DNA of 64,000 nt from JBELHJ01 sp042091495 (GTDB lineage: Bacteria; Bacteroidota; Bacteroidia; Flavobacteriales; Flavobacteriaceae), in NCBI GenBank assembly GCA_042091495.1, contig JBELHJ010000005.1:1-64000 (forward strand). The letters are read 5' to 3'. Below, in pieces: positions 44,462-53,156 of the stretch; position 1 is the first letter of the stretch; each line of letters starts with the position of its first letter. The translations under genes and the position numbers were made by a program. The notes beneath the pieces were generated by a model. The model worked only from the letters and a program-made list of their open reading frames with translations, did no database searches and was not told the origin of the DNA.

Positions 44462-44917
44462 ATGAAAAAGTTAAGTTTAGTACTGTTAGTGTCATTACTT
44501 GCGTTTGCTTGTAAAGATGATGCCGCAAGTAAGGTTAATCAAGATAATGTAAATATGGCAGCTGAGCGCGATATGGCTGCTTTAGATTTACCAAAAATTA
44601 CATTTGATAAAGAAGAACATGATTTTGGAAACATCACAAACGGAACAGCTGTAGAAACTACGTTTACTTATACCAATACTGGAAATTCACCGTTAGTGGT
44701 TAGTGATATCAAATCAACTTGTGGTTGTACTGTACCTAGTGATTGGAACAAAGATCCTTTAGCTCCAGGAGAGTCTTCAAGCTTTACTGTTAAATTTAAT
44801 GGTCGTGGACAAAATAGTGTTCAGAAAACAGTCACTTTAACTACAAACACTGAAAATGGTGCTGAGAAAGTAAAAATTAAAGCATTTGTTGAAAAAGACG
44901 AAAACACAACGAAATAA
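44462..44917 (+). CDS. DUF1573 lipoprotein
   Basis: This 151-residue envelope protein has a lipobox (LAFAC, Cys17). It carries one DUF1573 immunoglobulin-like domain with the conserved EHDFGNITNG start near residue 57 and the STCGCTVP signature near 89. The function is unknown; the family is abundant in Bacteroidota. Its stop codon overlaps the yajC start by one base, so translation is coupled. Confidence 0.88.
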   Translation: MKKLSLVLLVSLLAFACKDDAASKVNQDNVNMAAERDMAALDLPKITFDKEEHDFGNITNGTAVETTFTYTNTGNSPLVVSDIKSTCGCTVPSDWNKDPLAPGESSSFTVKFNGRGQNSVQKTVTLTTNTENGAEKVKIKAFVEKDENTTK

Positions 44918-45204
44918 TGGGAGAATTATCAAATATGCTACCTTTTGTAGCCATGTTAGCGGTGTTTTATTTTTTAATTATAGCACCTCAAATGAAGCGC
45001 TCTAAGCAAGAGAAAAAATTTGCAAAAGCACTAAAAAAAGGCGATAAAGTTATTACTAAATCCGGCATGCACGGTAAAATTGTAGAGTTAGGTGAAAAAG
45101 ACAATACCTGTGTTATAGAGACTCAGGCTGGAAAAATTAAGTTTGAACGGTCCTCCATTTCTATGGAACTCAGTAAAAGTTTAAATACTACCCCTAAGAA
45201 ATAA
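44917..45204 (+). CDS. yajC: Preprotein translocase subunit YajC
   Basis: YajC is a small accessory subunit of the SecDF-YajC complex in the inner membrane. One helix (about residues 7-24) is followed by the family block KRSKQEKKFAKALKKGDKV and the ITKSGMHGKIVE strand region. The length is 95 residues. The start shares a base with the DUF1573 stop. A good terminator follows directly. Confidence 0.95.
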   Translation: MGELSNMLPFVAMLAVFYFLIIAPQMKRSKQEKKFAKALKKGDKVITKSGMHGKIVELGEKDNTCVIETQAGKIKFERSSISMELSKSLNTTPKK

Positions 45205-45210
45205 AAAAAA

Positions 45211-45226
45211 GCACTCGTATGAGTGC
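45211..45226. terminator. Intrinsic terminator after yajC
   Basis: GCACTC / GAGTGC with a GTAT loop, A8 upstream and T7 downstream, lies between convergent yajC and the S41 protease gene. Confidence 0.88.
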
Positions 45227-45253
45227 TTTTTTTATTTTAATACTTATTCATTA

Positions 45254-46720
45254 TTAGTCTAAACTCAGATACATGAGTTCTTTGTAGCTGTCTTTCAGTT
45301 TAATTAATTTTAGAGATTTATTATTTGTTCTTGGTGAACGGTCATCACTAATCCCCTCAATAGCGTTCAAAGCCTTTTTTAATAATGGTTCTTCAACATC
45401 ACCGAGTATTCCAAAGGCCCCAAGTTGTTCTTCATATGCAATGGAGGGCAATAACCCATCGTCAAAATCAGTAACGTCATTAGCGTTAGAGATTTTAAAT
45501 ATTAAAGGTTGTAGGGCATAATTGTGTAATGGGTTTACACCTTGTTTATTTACTAATTCTGGTGAATCATAAATTGTAGTGGAAGCTTGATATTTTCCTG
45601 CGGTGTTGGTGCCAATTTGAATGACTTCAATGTAGGGTTTGAGACCATTTATTACCAATTCACTTGCCGATGCAGAATTAGGTGAGGTAAGTACATATAC
45701 CCGATTCAGGTTGAGGTGATTAATAGCTTCATTAACTAGCGTTTCTCCATTGCTGTTTCGGTAAACAATTGCGTCTTGAAAAGTGTCAATTAAAGCCTCA
45801 GGGTTTTCTACTTCAAAACTTTGCTGAATTTCACTATTCCACTGTCTTTTTATTAATGTTTCACCGGTGTAGTCTCCAGTAATCATTGAAGCTAGCCAAA
45901 TAGCAGATCGCACGGATCCACCTGGGTTATATCGTAAATCTAGTACCAGTTCATTGACACCTTCAGATTTAAATTCACCAAATACATTGTTTAGGGCTAC
46001 ATCATTATTAGCCGAACCAATAAAACCGTTATACATGAGGTACCCCACCTTATTGTTAGCTGTATTAATGACTTGGTTTATGTAAATGGGGTTTTCAGAA
46101 TAATTAGTTTTTGACAGACTTACATCAGTATTGTTGGGAGTCAGCGTTTCATTTTGAGCGTCGTAAGTGGCTAAGTTTAAGGTGTAACTTGACGCACCTA
46201 TTAGACTTCTGTAATTATTAAGTGTTAAAGGCGTACCGTTTATGGCGTAAAAAATATCACCCCGTTTAAGATTTGTAGTGCTTGCATTACTGTTCGGTAA
46301 AATATACTTCACAAATCCTATAACCTCAAAGTTAGTATCAGGGCTCATGGCCCATCCAAATTCCATACCGTTAGTTTGATTATTACCAGCAAAAATTTGC
46401 TCCAATACATTGTAGTCCTCCACAATAATACTAAAACGGTCTTTTGGCGTGTAAATTAGATGTTCAAACAAGGCTTCAGGCGATTGGTAATCGGCTACAA
46501 ATTGTCTGAGTTCTAAATTAGAATTAAAGCGATCGTTGCTTAAATCACTAACATTATCTTTGTATAGGTAAACGGCATTCAAGCCTTTCCATACAAAAGT
46601 TTTAATATCGACATCAGAGATGACTTCGTCGTCATAATCGTCAAAACATCCAAAAAAGGATATAGTTATTATGGTAATAAACAATAATCTAATCCATGGC
46701 TTAGTAGTTCTGTGAGGCAT
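45254..46720 (-). CDS. S41-family C-terminal processing peptidase lipoprotein
   Basis: This envelope serine protease of 488 residues has a lipobox (FFGC, Cys25). An N-terminal helical part and a PDZ-like region (GFVKYILPNSNASTTNLKRG around 137-156) precede the S41 core. LTSPNSASASE (near 345) holds the nucleophilic serine, and GTNTAGKYQ (near 373) the catalytic lysine. Such proteins trim C-termini of exported proteins or degrade misfolded ones. It is divergent from an ECF sigma cassette, which might respond to envelope state, though no link is proven. Confidence 0.9.
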   Translation of the reverse strand: MPHRTTKPWIRLLFITIITISFFGCFDDYDDEVISDVDIKTFVWKGLNAVYLYKDNVSDLSNDRFNSNLELRQFVADYQSPEALFEHLIYTPKDRFSIIVEDYNVLEQIFAGNNQTNGMEFGWAMSPDTNFEVIGFVKYILPNSNASTTNLKRGDIFYAINGTPLTLNNYRSLIGASSYTLNLATYDAQNETLTPNNTDVSLSKTNYSENPIYINQVINTANNKVGYLMYNGFIGSANNDVALNNVFGEFKSEGVNELVLDLRYNPGGSVRSAIWLASMITGDYTGETLIKRQWNSEIQQSFEVENPEALIDTFQDAIVYRNSNGETLVNEAINHLNLNRVYVLTSPNSASASELVINGLKPYIEVIQIGTNTAGKYQASTTIYDSPELVNKQGVNPLHNYALQPLIFKISNANDVTDFDDGLLPSIAYEEQLGAFGILGDVEEPLLKKALNAIEGISDDRSPRTNNKSLKLIKLKDSYKELMYLSLD

Positions 46721-46807
46721 AAAATTTTTTTTCTAAAAATAATCAATTTCTTTTGTAACAAAAGTAAAAGTTATTCGTCGGAATGATGTAAACGCAAAAC
46801 AATACTT

Positions 46808-47317
46808 GTGACACAATCAGAATTTCTTAAGATCGTAACCCCTTTCAAGGATAAACTCTATCGTTTGTCAAAGCGCTTGTTAGTTTCCCATGAAGAGGCT
46901 CAGGATGCGACTCAAGAAGTCATGATTAAGTTGTGGAATCAAAAATCAAAAATGGCCGATTATAAAAATGTAGAGGCTTTTTCCATGACACTAACCAAGA
47001 ATTATTGTTTAGATCGTTTACGCTCAAAGCAATCTCAAAATCTGCGTATTGTTCATAGTAATTATGAAGAGAAGCAGACTGGATTAGACAAACACTTGGA
47101 GCAAAAAGATAGTGTGTCTTGGATGTCTAAGCTAATGGAGGAATTGCCAGAGCAACAACGGATGGTTATTCAGCTGCGAGATATCGAGCAGTATGAATTT
47201 GAAGAAATTGCTAAAGTTCTAGATATGAATGAGACGGCAATTCGAGTAGCGCTCTCAAGAGCACGTAAAGTTTTAAGAACACGTTTAATGCAAACTCATA
47301 ATTATGGAGTTAAATAA
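46808..47317 (+). CDS. ECF-type RNA polymerase sigma factor
   Basis: This group 4 sigma factor has 169 residues and a GTG start at 46808. Region 2 shows EEAQDATQEVMIKLWNQ and AFSMTLTKNYCLDRLR; region 4 shows EQQRMVIQLRDIEQYEFEEI with the helix-turn-helix around 135-155. The last 14 bases overlap the next gene, whose product is a likely membrane anti-sigma factor. Two DUF4252 genes follow, making a four-gene cassette. Confidence 0.93.
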   Translation: MTQSEFLKIVTPFKDKLYRLSKRLLVSHEEAQDATQEVMIKLWNQKSKMADYKNVEAFSMTLTKNYCLDRLRSKQSQNLRIVHSNYEEKQTGLDKHLEQKDSVSWMSKLMEELPEQQRMVIQLRDIEQYEFEEIAKVLDMNETAIRVALSRARKVLRTRLMQTHNYGVK

Positions 47318-47792
47318 GATCAAACACTTATTAGATAAGTATGAAGCCGGTGAAACGTCGCTTAAGGAAGAAGGCGTTTTAAGAACGTACTTTTCTCAAG
47401 AAGTCATTCACCCTGAGTTGGAACCCTACCAGATCCTTTTTACATTCTTTAAGGAAAGTCAGAAGGAGCGCAGTGAGGTGAATTTTGAAGCCCCTAAAAA
47501 ATCGTTTAAATTACAATGGTCTGTAGCAGCAGCTTCTGTAGTGTTTTTGGTGTCTATGTTTACCTTATTTAATCCAGGTAAAACAAGCTTAGACGCTCTG
47601 TCTGCAGAAGATCGTATGGTCTATGAAGAAACTCTTGAAGCTTTGGAGTTGTTGTCTGTAAATTTTAACAAAGGCATTGCACAAACTTCTAAAGTGACTT
47701 TAATTAACGCACATTTTAACAAAGGAAAACAATTAATGAGTCATTCTGCCATGTTTTCTCAAACCACAAATAAATTATTAATTAATAAATAA
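47304..47792 (+). CDS. Single-pass membrane protein, probable anti-sigma factor
   Basis: I recognise no named domain. The 162-residue protein starts with a cytoplasmic region of about 70 residues (NKIKHLLDKYEAGETSLKEE), typical of proteins encoded beside Bacteroidota ECF sigma factors. One membrane helix lies at about 71-88, and a C-terminal extracytoplasmic tail contains repeated FNKG segments. Its 14-base overlap with the sigma gene supports an anti-sigma role. No zinc-binding HxxxCxxC motif is visible. Confidence 0.75.
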   Translation: MELNKIKHLLDKYEAGETSLKEEGVLRTYFSQEVIHPELEPYQILFTFFKESQKERSEVNFEAPKKSFKLQWSVAAASVVFLVSMFTLFNPGKTSLDALSAEDRMVYEETLEALELLSVNFNKGIAQTSKVTLINAHFNKGKQLMSHSAMFSQTTNKLLINK

Positions 47793-47799
47793 AAACAAG

Positions 47800-48372
47800 A
47801 TGAAAAAGGTTGTATTAATAATCGCAATGATTTGCAGTAGTGCTGTAATAAATGCACAAAGTATTTTTGATAAATACGAAGACATGGACGATGTCGTGTC
47901 GGTCGTAATTAACCAACGTATGTTTAAGTTGTTGGCCAGTATGGATATTTCTACTGATGACGAAGAAGCTCAGGATTACCTTGATATGGTAAAACAAATT
48001 ACAAGTCTTAAGGTGTTTACTACAGATAATAAAAAAATAGCTTTAGATATGAATGCCTCAGTAAAGCAGTATCTTACAGGTTCTAAATTACAAGAATTAA
48101 TGCGTATCAAAGAAGGTGATCAATCGGTGAAGTTTTATATTAAAGAAGGATCTGATGAAAATCATGTTGATGAGTTACTCATGTTTATTACGGGCTTATC
48201 AGACATAACTTCAGGAGATTTAACTATCAATGGGGAGCAGCGCGATTTCGAAACAGTTTTACTGTCACTCACTGGAGATAACTTTGATTTATCACAAATT
48301 TCAAAGCTTACCAGCAATATGAATGTCCCTGGTGGCAAGCAGTTAGAAAAAGCTGGTAAAAAACGTATCTAA
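47800..48372 (+). CDS. DUF4252 secreted protein
   Basis: This 190-residue exported protein has a signal peptide of about 19 residues ending near INAQ. The rest fits DUF4252: a helix-strand pattern with KLLASMDI, LKVFTTDNKK and LTINGEQRDFETVL blocks. The family has no established function but is often encoded with ECF sigma/anti-sigma pairs in Bacteroidota. A lipoprotein paralogue follows 20 bases downstream. Confidence 0.8.
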   Translation: MKKVVLIIAMICSSAVINAQSIFDKYEDMDDVVSVVINQRMFKLLASMDISTDDEEAQDYLDMVKQITSLKVFTTDNKKIALDMNASVKQYLTGSKLQELMRIKEGDQSVKFYIKEGSDENHVDELLMFITGLSDITSGDLTINGEQRDFETVLLSLTGDNFDLSQISKLTSNMNVPGGKQLEKAGKKRI

Positions 48373-48392
48373 TCTCTTAGTCAATCACTATA

Positions 48393-48959
48393 ATGAACGC
48401 CATGAGCTATATGAACTTATTAACTCTACTAAGACGATTGATGATGCTTACTGCCGTAGGTGTATTCCTCGGCTGTCAATCGTCTGATTTAGATCTCTAT
48501 TTTGTTGATCACCAGGAACAAGACGATTTCATCACATTAGATATTCCAAAAACCATCATTAGTATGGAAGGCAGGGATTTAACTACAAGACAGTTGGAAG
48601 CCTATGAATCTGTGGAGAAATTAAACATTCTCATGTTTAAATCAGACTCTACAAATTTAGAGCAACTCAACACAGAAGTTGCTACCTTAAATACCATATT
48701 TAAAGACTCCAAATATGAACAATTAATGAAGTTAGGTGGCTTTAAGGAAGCCGATGTAAAGCTGATGATTAATGGCGATGATGATAATGCCCTAGATGAG
48801 ATGGTATTCTTTGGTTACATGCCGTCTACCGGTATGGCTATTGTTCGTGTTTTGGGCGATGACATGAAGCTGGAAGATATTATGAGTTTAGCACCGGTCA
48901 TTAAAAACACTGATTTATCCAGCCTGGATCTGGAACCTATAAAAGCTTTTTTTCAATAA
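48393..48959 (+). CDS. DUF4252 lipoprotein
   Basis: This is a second DUF4252 protein, 188 residues, with a lipobox (VFLGC, Cys28). The start could also be Met4 or Met7, which would give a shorter signal. It shares the paralogue's layout (KLNILMFKSDS, LMKLGGFKEADVKLMI, DEMVFFGYM) but diverges in sequence. It closes the sigma-factor cassette before a terminator. The pairing of a free and a lipid-anchored copy hints at a shared envelope role, which is not known. Confidence 0.8.
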   Translation: MNAMSYMNLLTLLRRLMMLTAVGVFLGCQSSDLDLYFVDHQEQDDFITLDIPKTIISMEGRDLTTRQLEAYESVEKLNILMFKSDSTNLEQLNTEVATLNTIFKDSKYEQLMKLGGFKEADVKLMINGDDDNALDEMVFFGYMPSTGMAIVRVLGDDMKLEDIMSLAPVIKNTDLSSLDLEPIKAFFQ

Positions 48960-48990
48960 TAAATTAGCTATTATATCTGTATATTAAAAA

Positions 48991-49010
48991 AGCACGCTTT
49001 TCCAGCGTAC
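48991..49010. terminator. Intrinsic terminator after the DUF4252 genes
   Basis: AGCACGCT pairs with AGCGTACT (one wobble), with A-rich sequence before and T7 after, between convergent DUF4252 and purB genes. Confidence 0.8.
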
Positions 49011-49035
49011 TTTTTTTGTTAAGATTTCTTATCTA

Positions 49036-50379
49036 TTAAATACCGGTATAGTTTTCCGGTGTAATTTGTTTCAATTCATTTTTAATTGCCTCACTTACGT
49101 CAAGTGTGTCAATATAATCTGCAATGGTATGTTGATTAATAGCTTGATTGGTTCGCGTCAATCCTTTTAATGCCTCGTATGGGTTAGGATATGCTTCACG
49201 TCTTAATATGGTTTGTATGGCCTCTGCTACGACAGCCCAGTTGCGTTCTAAATCCTCATCAAACTTATCTTTATTAAGCAATAGTTTCCCTAATCCTTTA
49301 AGTGTAGATTTAATACCAATAAGGGTATGTCCAAAAGGCACCCCTACATTTCTTAAAACGGTACTGTCTGTTAAATCCCTTTGTAATCTTGAAATGGGTA
49401 ATTTGGCCGACAGGTGTTCAAATACGGCATTAGCAATCCCTAAATTACCTTCACTGTTTTCAAAATCAATAGGATTAACTTTATGTGGCATGGCACTACT
49501 TCCAACTTCACCTTTTTTAATTTTTTGTTTAAAGTAATCCATAGACACATAGGTCCAGAAATCACGGTTTAAGTCAATGATAATGGTGTTAATACGCTTC
49601 AAACAATCGAACAATGCAGCCATATGGTCATAGTGTTCAATTTGAGTCGTAGGGAAGGAGTGGTGTAATCCCAATTGCTTCTCAACAAAGTGTTGCCCAA
49701 AGGCTTTCCAATTAACCTCTGGATAGGCCACAAAATGTGCATTAAAGTTTCCTGTGGCGCCACCAAATTTAGAGGCGTTTGGAATGGCTTTTAAGGCTTC
49801 AATTTGTGCTTCCAAACGCACAATAAAGACTTCTATTTCTTTACCTAAACGAGTTGGACTGGCAGGTTGTCCGTGGGTTCGTGCTAACATGGAAACGCCC
49901 CCCCATTCTATGACCAACTCTTTAAGTTTGGTGACCAAACTTTCGGTTTCTGGTAAATACACGTCCAATATCGCTTCCTTGATACTTAATGGGATGGCCG
50001 TGTTATTTATATCTTGAGAGGTTAAACCAAAATGAATAAATTCTTTGAATTTAGACAGGTTTAAAAGGTCAAATTTATCTTTAATAAAGTATTCTACAGC
50101 CTTTACATCATGATTGGTTACAGTTTCAATCTCTTTGATGGCTATTGCATCCTCAGAAGAAAAGTTAAGGTAAATGTCTCTGAGCGCATTAAAATGTTCG
50201 TGGTTAAAATCTTTAAGCTGCGGCAAATGAATTTCACACAGCGCAATAAAATATTCTATTTCAACTCTAACTCTGTAATTAATTAGGGCTTCTTCAGAAA
50301 AATAAGGAGCTAGTTCACTGGTTTTAGATCTGTATCTTCCATCTATAGGAGAGATCGCATTTAATGTTGATAGAGACAT
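49036..50379 (-). CDS. purB: Adenylosuccinate lyase
   Basis: This enzyme acts twice in purine synthesis, releasing fumarate from SAICAR and from adenylosuccinate. The fumarase/aspartase superfamily signature GSSAMPHKVNP is at about 292-302, with the catalytic serine in its flexible loop. ARTHGQPASPTRLGKE lies near 165. At 447 residues it matches the E. coli-type PurB in length and N-terminal sequence (LNAISPIDGRY). It is expressed alone, apparently from the gap before the divergent glycosyltransferase. Confidence 0.95.
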   Translation of the reverse strand: MSLSTLNAISPIDGRYRSKTSELAPYFSEEALINYRVRVEIEYFIALCEIHLPQLKDFNHEHFNALRDIYLNFSSEDAIAIKEIETVTNHDVKAVEYFIKDKFDLLNLSKFKEFIHFGLTSQDINNTAIPLSIKEAILDVYLPETESLVTKLKELVIEWGGVSMLARTHGQPASPTRLGKEIEVFIVRLEAQIEALKAIPNASKFGGATGNFNAHFVAYPEVNWKAFGQHFVEKQLGLHHSFPTTQIEHYDHMAALFDCLKRINTIIIDLNRDFWTYVSMDYFKQKIKKGEVGSSAMPHKVNPIDFENSEGNLGIANAVFEHLSAKLPISRLQRDLTDSTVLRNVGVPFGHTLIGIKSTLKGLGKLLLNKDKFDEDLERNWAVVAEAIQTILRREAYPNPYEALKGLTRTNQAINQHTIADYIDTLDVSEAIKNELKQITPENYTGI

Positions 50380-50506
50380 TTTAATGATTAGTTTTAAAGC
50401 GCAAATATAGTAGAATAAAAAAAAAGCGTAAAATCCTTAAGTTAACATTTTCTTACTTTTATGTTTTCAATATTTTTAAAAGGATTATAGTTTCATCAAA
50501 GTACGT

Positions 50507-51754
50507 ATGAAGAATCATTTAGTAGTTATTGGATTGCATTGGCCCGAGCCTGAGTCAACTGCAGCAGGATTGCGGATGTTGCAATTGCTAGAGTTATTTC
50601 AATCTTTGGATTACGAGATCACTTTTTTATCTGCAGCACCAACTACAGCGCATAGTTATGATTTGAACAATATGGGTATTCAAACCCAATCCATTTCCTT
50701 AAATGATGCTGGTTTTGATACCATAATCACCGAATTACAACCGCAAATAGTTCTCTACGATCGGTTCATAGCTGAGGAGCAGTTTGGTTGGCGTGTGCAT
50801 GCTTGCGTTCCAGAAGCTCTAACCATTCTAGATACTGAAGATTTGCATTGTTTACGCAAAGCCCGTCAGCAATTTGATGTTTCAGATCCTACATTTACAG
50901 CGCAACTTAAAGACAGTGATACGGCCAAACGGGAACTGGCCAGCATCTACCGTTGTGATGTTAGTCTTATTATTTCAGAATTTGAAATGGAGTTACTGCA
51001 GACTGTATTTCAGGTCCCTGAAGCCCTGTTGTGTTACCTCCCTTTCTTAGTTGATTTTGTTGATACTAAAACCATAGCTTTTAATGCTATACCATCCTTT
51101 GCTTCGCGTCAGCATTTTATGACGGTTGGAAATTTCAAACACGCGCCTAATTATGACGCCGTATTGTATTTAAAAGAAACCTTATGGCCAGGAATAAGGG
51201 CTCAAAATCCCAAGAGCGAGCTCCACATTTATGGAGCATATACGCCTGATAAAGTAAAGCAACTTCATAACCCCAAACATGGATTTATTATAAAAGGCTT
51301 CACCCCAGATATAGATACCACCATGCAACATTATAGGCTGTGTTTGGCGGCGCTTCGATTTGGAGCGGGTTTAAAAGGAAAATTATTAAAAGCCATGCAA
51401 AACGGACTCCCTTGTGTAATGACCACCTTAGGTGCCGAGGGGATGTTTGGTGATTTACCTCCCAACGGATGTATTGCAGAATCTAGCCATGATTTCATCT
51501 CTGGTGCTGTAAATTTATATGAAAACGAAGCCGCTTGGACTGTAGCGCAACGTAGCGGTTATGAACTCGTAAACTCCCGTTTTAATGTGGCTACTTTTCG
51601 TCCTATCATAAAAAAACTAATCAAGACCATGCGCTCCAACTTAAAAGGCCATCGTACTCAAAATTTTATAGGGAGTCTATTACACCATCACCAGCACCAA
51701 AGCACTAAATATTTAAGCAAGTGGATTGCTGCAAAAAATCAACATAATAAATAA
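50507..51754 (+). CDS. GT4-like glycosyltransferase
   Basis: This GT-B-fold glycosyltransferase has 415 residues. The N-terminal nucleotide-free domain starts with VVIGLHWPEPESTAAGLRM. The C-terminal half has FMTVGNFKHAPNYDAV (near 204), ELHIYG, and a donor-binding region RFGAGLKGKLLKAMQNGLPCVMT near 284 in place of the usual E-x7-E arrangement. The acceptor and donor are unknown and no other polysaccharide synthesis genes lie nearby. Its stop lies four bases from the convergent sirtuin stop. Confidence 0.8.
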   Translation: MKNHLVVIGLHWPEPESTAAGLRMLQLLELFQSLDYEITFLSAAPTTAHSYDLNNMGIQTQSISLNDAGFDTIITELQPQIVLYDRFIAEEQFGWRVHACVPEALTILDTEDLHCLRKARQQFDVSDPTFTAQLKDSDTAKRELASIYRCDVSLIISEFEMELLQTVFQVPEALLCYLPFLVDFVDTKTIAFNAIPSFASRQHFMTVGNFKHAPNYDAVLYLKETLWPGIRAQNPKSELHIYGAYTPDKVKQLHNPKHGFIIKGFTPDIDTTMQHYRLCLAALRFGAGLKGKLLKAMQNGLPCVMTTLGAEGMFGDLPPNGCIAESSHDFISGAVNLYENEAAWTVAQRSGYELVNSRFNVATFRPIIKKLIKTMRSNLKGHRTQNFIGSLLHHHQHQSTKYLSKWIAAKNQHNK

Positions 51755-51769
51755 GCCTTTACAAGGCTT
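51753..51769. terminator. Hairpin overlapping two convergent stop codons
   Basis: AAGCCTT / AAGGCTT with a 3-base loop spans the four-base gap and the ends of both genes. There is no T tract, so termination activity is doubtful. Confidence 0.4.
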
Positions 51770-52427
51770 CTAATAAACGTTCTGTACCCTCTGTTGCATT
51801 GGCTTGAACATGTGTGAACTCTTGAGGGATTGTTGTAGGGTTAGGATCTATATAATATAAGGCAGTTCCGGGTTTACAATGATGCATTAAGCTGGCTGCG
51901 GGATACACTTGTAATGAGGTCCCTATAATTACAAAAATATCGGCTTGAGCTACAAGTTCAATAGCCTCATTAAACAACGGGACGTCTTCTCCAAACCAAA
52001 CAATAAAAGGCCGCATCTGGTGGCCTTCTGGACACTGATCCCCAATATTAATATTGGTTTTCCAGTCGGTTACAAAATTGGGATTGCCTGTGCTTTGAGC
52101 TTTCAATAATTCTCCATGTAAGTGCAAAACTTTACTACTGCCGGCACGCTCATGTAAATCATCTACGTTTTGAGTTACAATGCTAACTTCAAATCGATCC
52201 TCTAACTGGGCTATAGCGTTGTGAGCACTGTTGGGTAAAACTGTAAGGAGTTGTGCTCTGCGCTTATTGTAAAAATCAAGAACTAAAGCGGGGTTATTCT
52301 CAAATCCCTGAGGTGAAGCCACTTCATAAATATCGTGCCCTTCCCAAAGTCCGTTGGCGTCTCTAAATGTTTTAATGCCGCTTTCCGCACTCATGCCAGC
52401 GCCCGTAAAAAAAACAATATGTTTCAT
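51759..52427 (-). CDS. cobB: Sirtuin-family NAD-dependent protein deacylase
   Basis: This 222-residue protein removes acyl groups from lysine using NAD. GAGMSAESGI (9-18), TQNVDDLHERAG (85-96) and the catalytic His104 in HLHGE are present. Tyr53 and Arg56 in FYNKRR match the class III (desuccinylase-type) acyl-pocket pair. Of the four zinc-binding cysteines of E. coli CobB only one (Cys132) can be found, so the structural zinc site appears lost. The start lies 51 bases from that of the divergent trmH gene. Confidence 0.9.
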   Translation of the reverse strand: MKHIVFFTGAGMSAESGIKTFRDANGLWEGHDIYEVASPQGFENNPALVLDFYNKRRAQLLTVLPNSAHNAIAQLEDRFEVSIVTQNVDDLHERAGSSKVLHLHGELLKAQSTGNPNFVTDWKTNINIGDQCPEGHQMRPFIVWFGEDVPLFNEAIELVAQADIFVIIGTSLQVYPAASLMHHCKPGTALYYIDPNPTTIPQEFTHVQANATEGTERLLEAL

Positions 52428-52478
52428 AAACCGTTTGTAATCTGTATTAAATATATAATTTTACAACAAATAACGCTT

Positions 52479-53135
52479 ATGGCTTTAGAACCCGATGCTT
52501 TAGCATATGTAGAATCCTTTTTGAGTCCCCAACGCCTGGAGAAATTTCACAGGGTTTTGGCTCAGCGTACGCGTCATTTTACGGTGGCTACAGAAGATGT
52601 TTACCAGTTACATAATACCAGTGCGGTTATTCGCAGTTGTGATGTATTTGGCGTGCAGGATGTGCATATTGTTGAAGAGGTGAATACTAAAAAGATTGAT
52701 CGCGAAATTGCTATGGGTGCGCAAAAGTGGGTGGATATTCATAGGCATCATTCCGTGAAGGCTTGTTTAACGCAATTAAAACAATCGGGTTATCAAATTG
52801 TGGCCACTACCCCACATGCCAATGATTGTGCTCTTAGTGACTTTGATATCAGTAAAAAATCCTGTTTTTTCTTTGGACGAGAAACCGATGGACTATCGGA
52901 TGAGGTCTTGTCTCAAGCCGATGCGTTTTTAAAAATTCCCATGGTAGGTTTTACAGAAAGCTTAAATATCTCTGTCTCTGCAGCCATTATCTTGCAGCAT
53001 ACAACTAATGCCTTACGCAAGTCTGAGATCAATTGGCAATTAACTCCTAAAGAGTTGTTGGAAAAACGCTGGGATTGGACTAAAAAAACCATCAAAAGCT
53101 TTGACGAGATTCTTTCACGTTATACGCCTAAATAG
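52479..53135 (+). CDS. trmH: TrmH-type tRNA 2'-O-methyltransferase (SPOUT)
   Basis: This enzyme methylates the ribose of a tRNA guanosine, probably Gm18, using S-adenosylmethionine. Three SPOUT motifs are visible: NTSAVIRSCDVFG (near 47-59), FFFGRETDGLSDEV and FTESLNISVSAAI near 164-176. I start at the ATG at 52479 (218 residues), because the in-frame extension upstream to 52335 lies inside the divergent sirtuin gene and lacks family features. Confidence 0.9.
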   Translation: MALEPDALAYVESFLSPQRLEKFHRVLAQRTRHFTVATEDVYQLHNTSAVIRSCDVFGVQDVHIVEEVNTKKIDREIAMGAQKWVDIHRHHSVKACLTQLKQSGYQIVATTPHANDCALSDFDISKKSCFFFGRETDGLSDEVLSQADAFLKIPMVGFTESLNISVSAAIILQHTTNALRKSEINWQLTPKELLEKRWDWTKKTIKSFDEILSRYTPK

Positions 53136-53156
53136 TTTACAAGTTTTAATGATTTA

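Noticed and set aside
49148..49537. Open frame on the plus strand inside purB (129 codons)
   Set aside because: It is antisense to a well-conserved adenylosuccinate lyase and has no recognisable motif.
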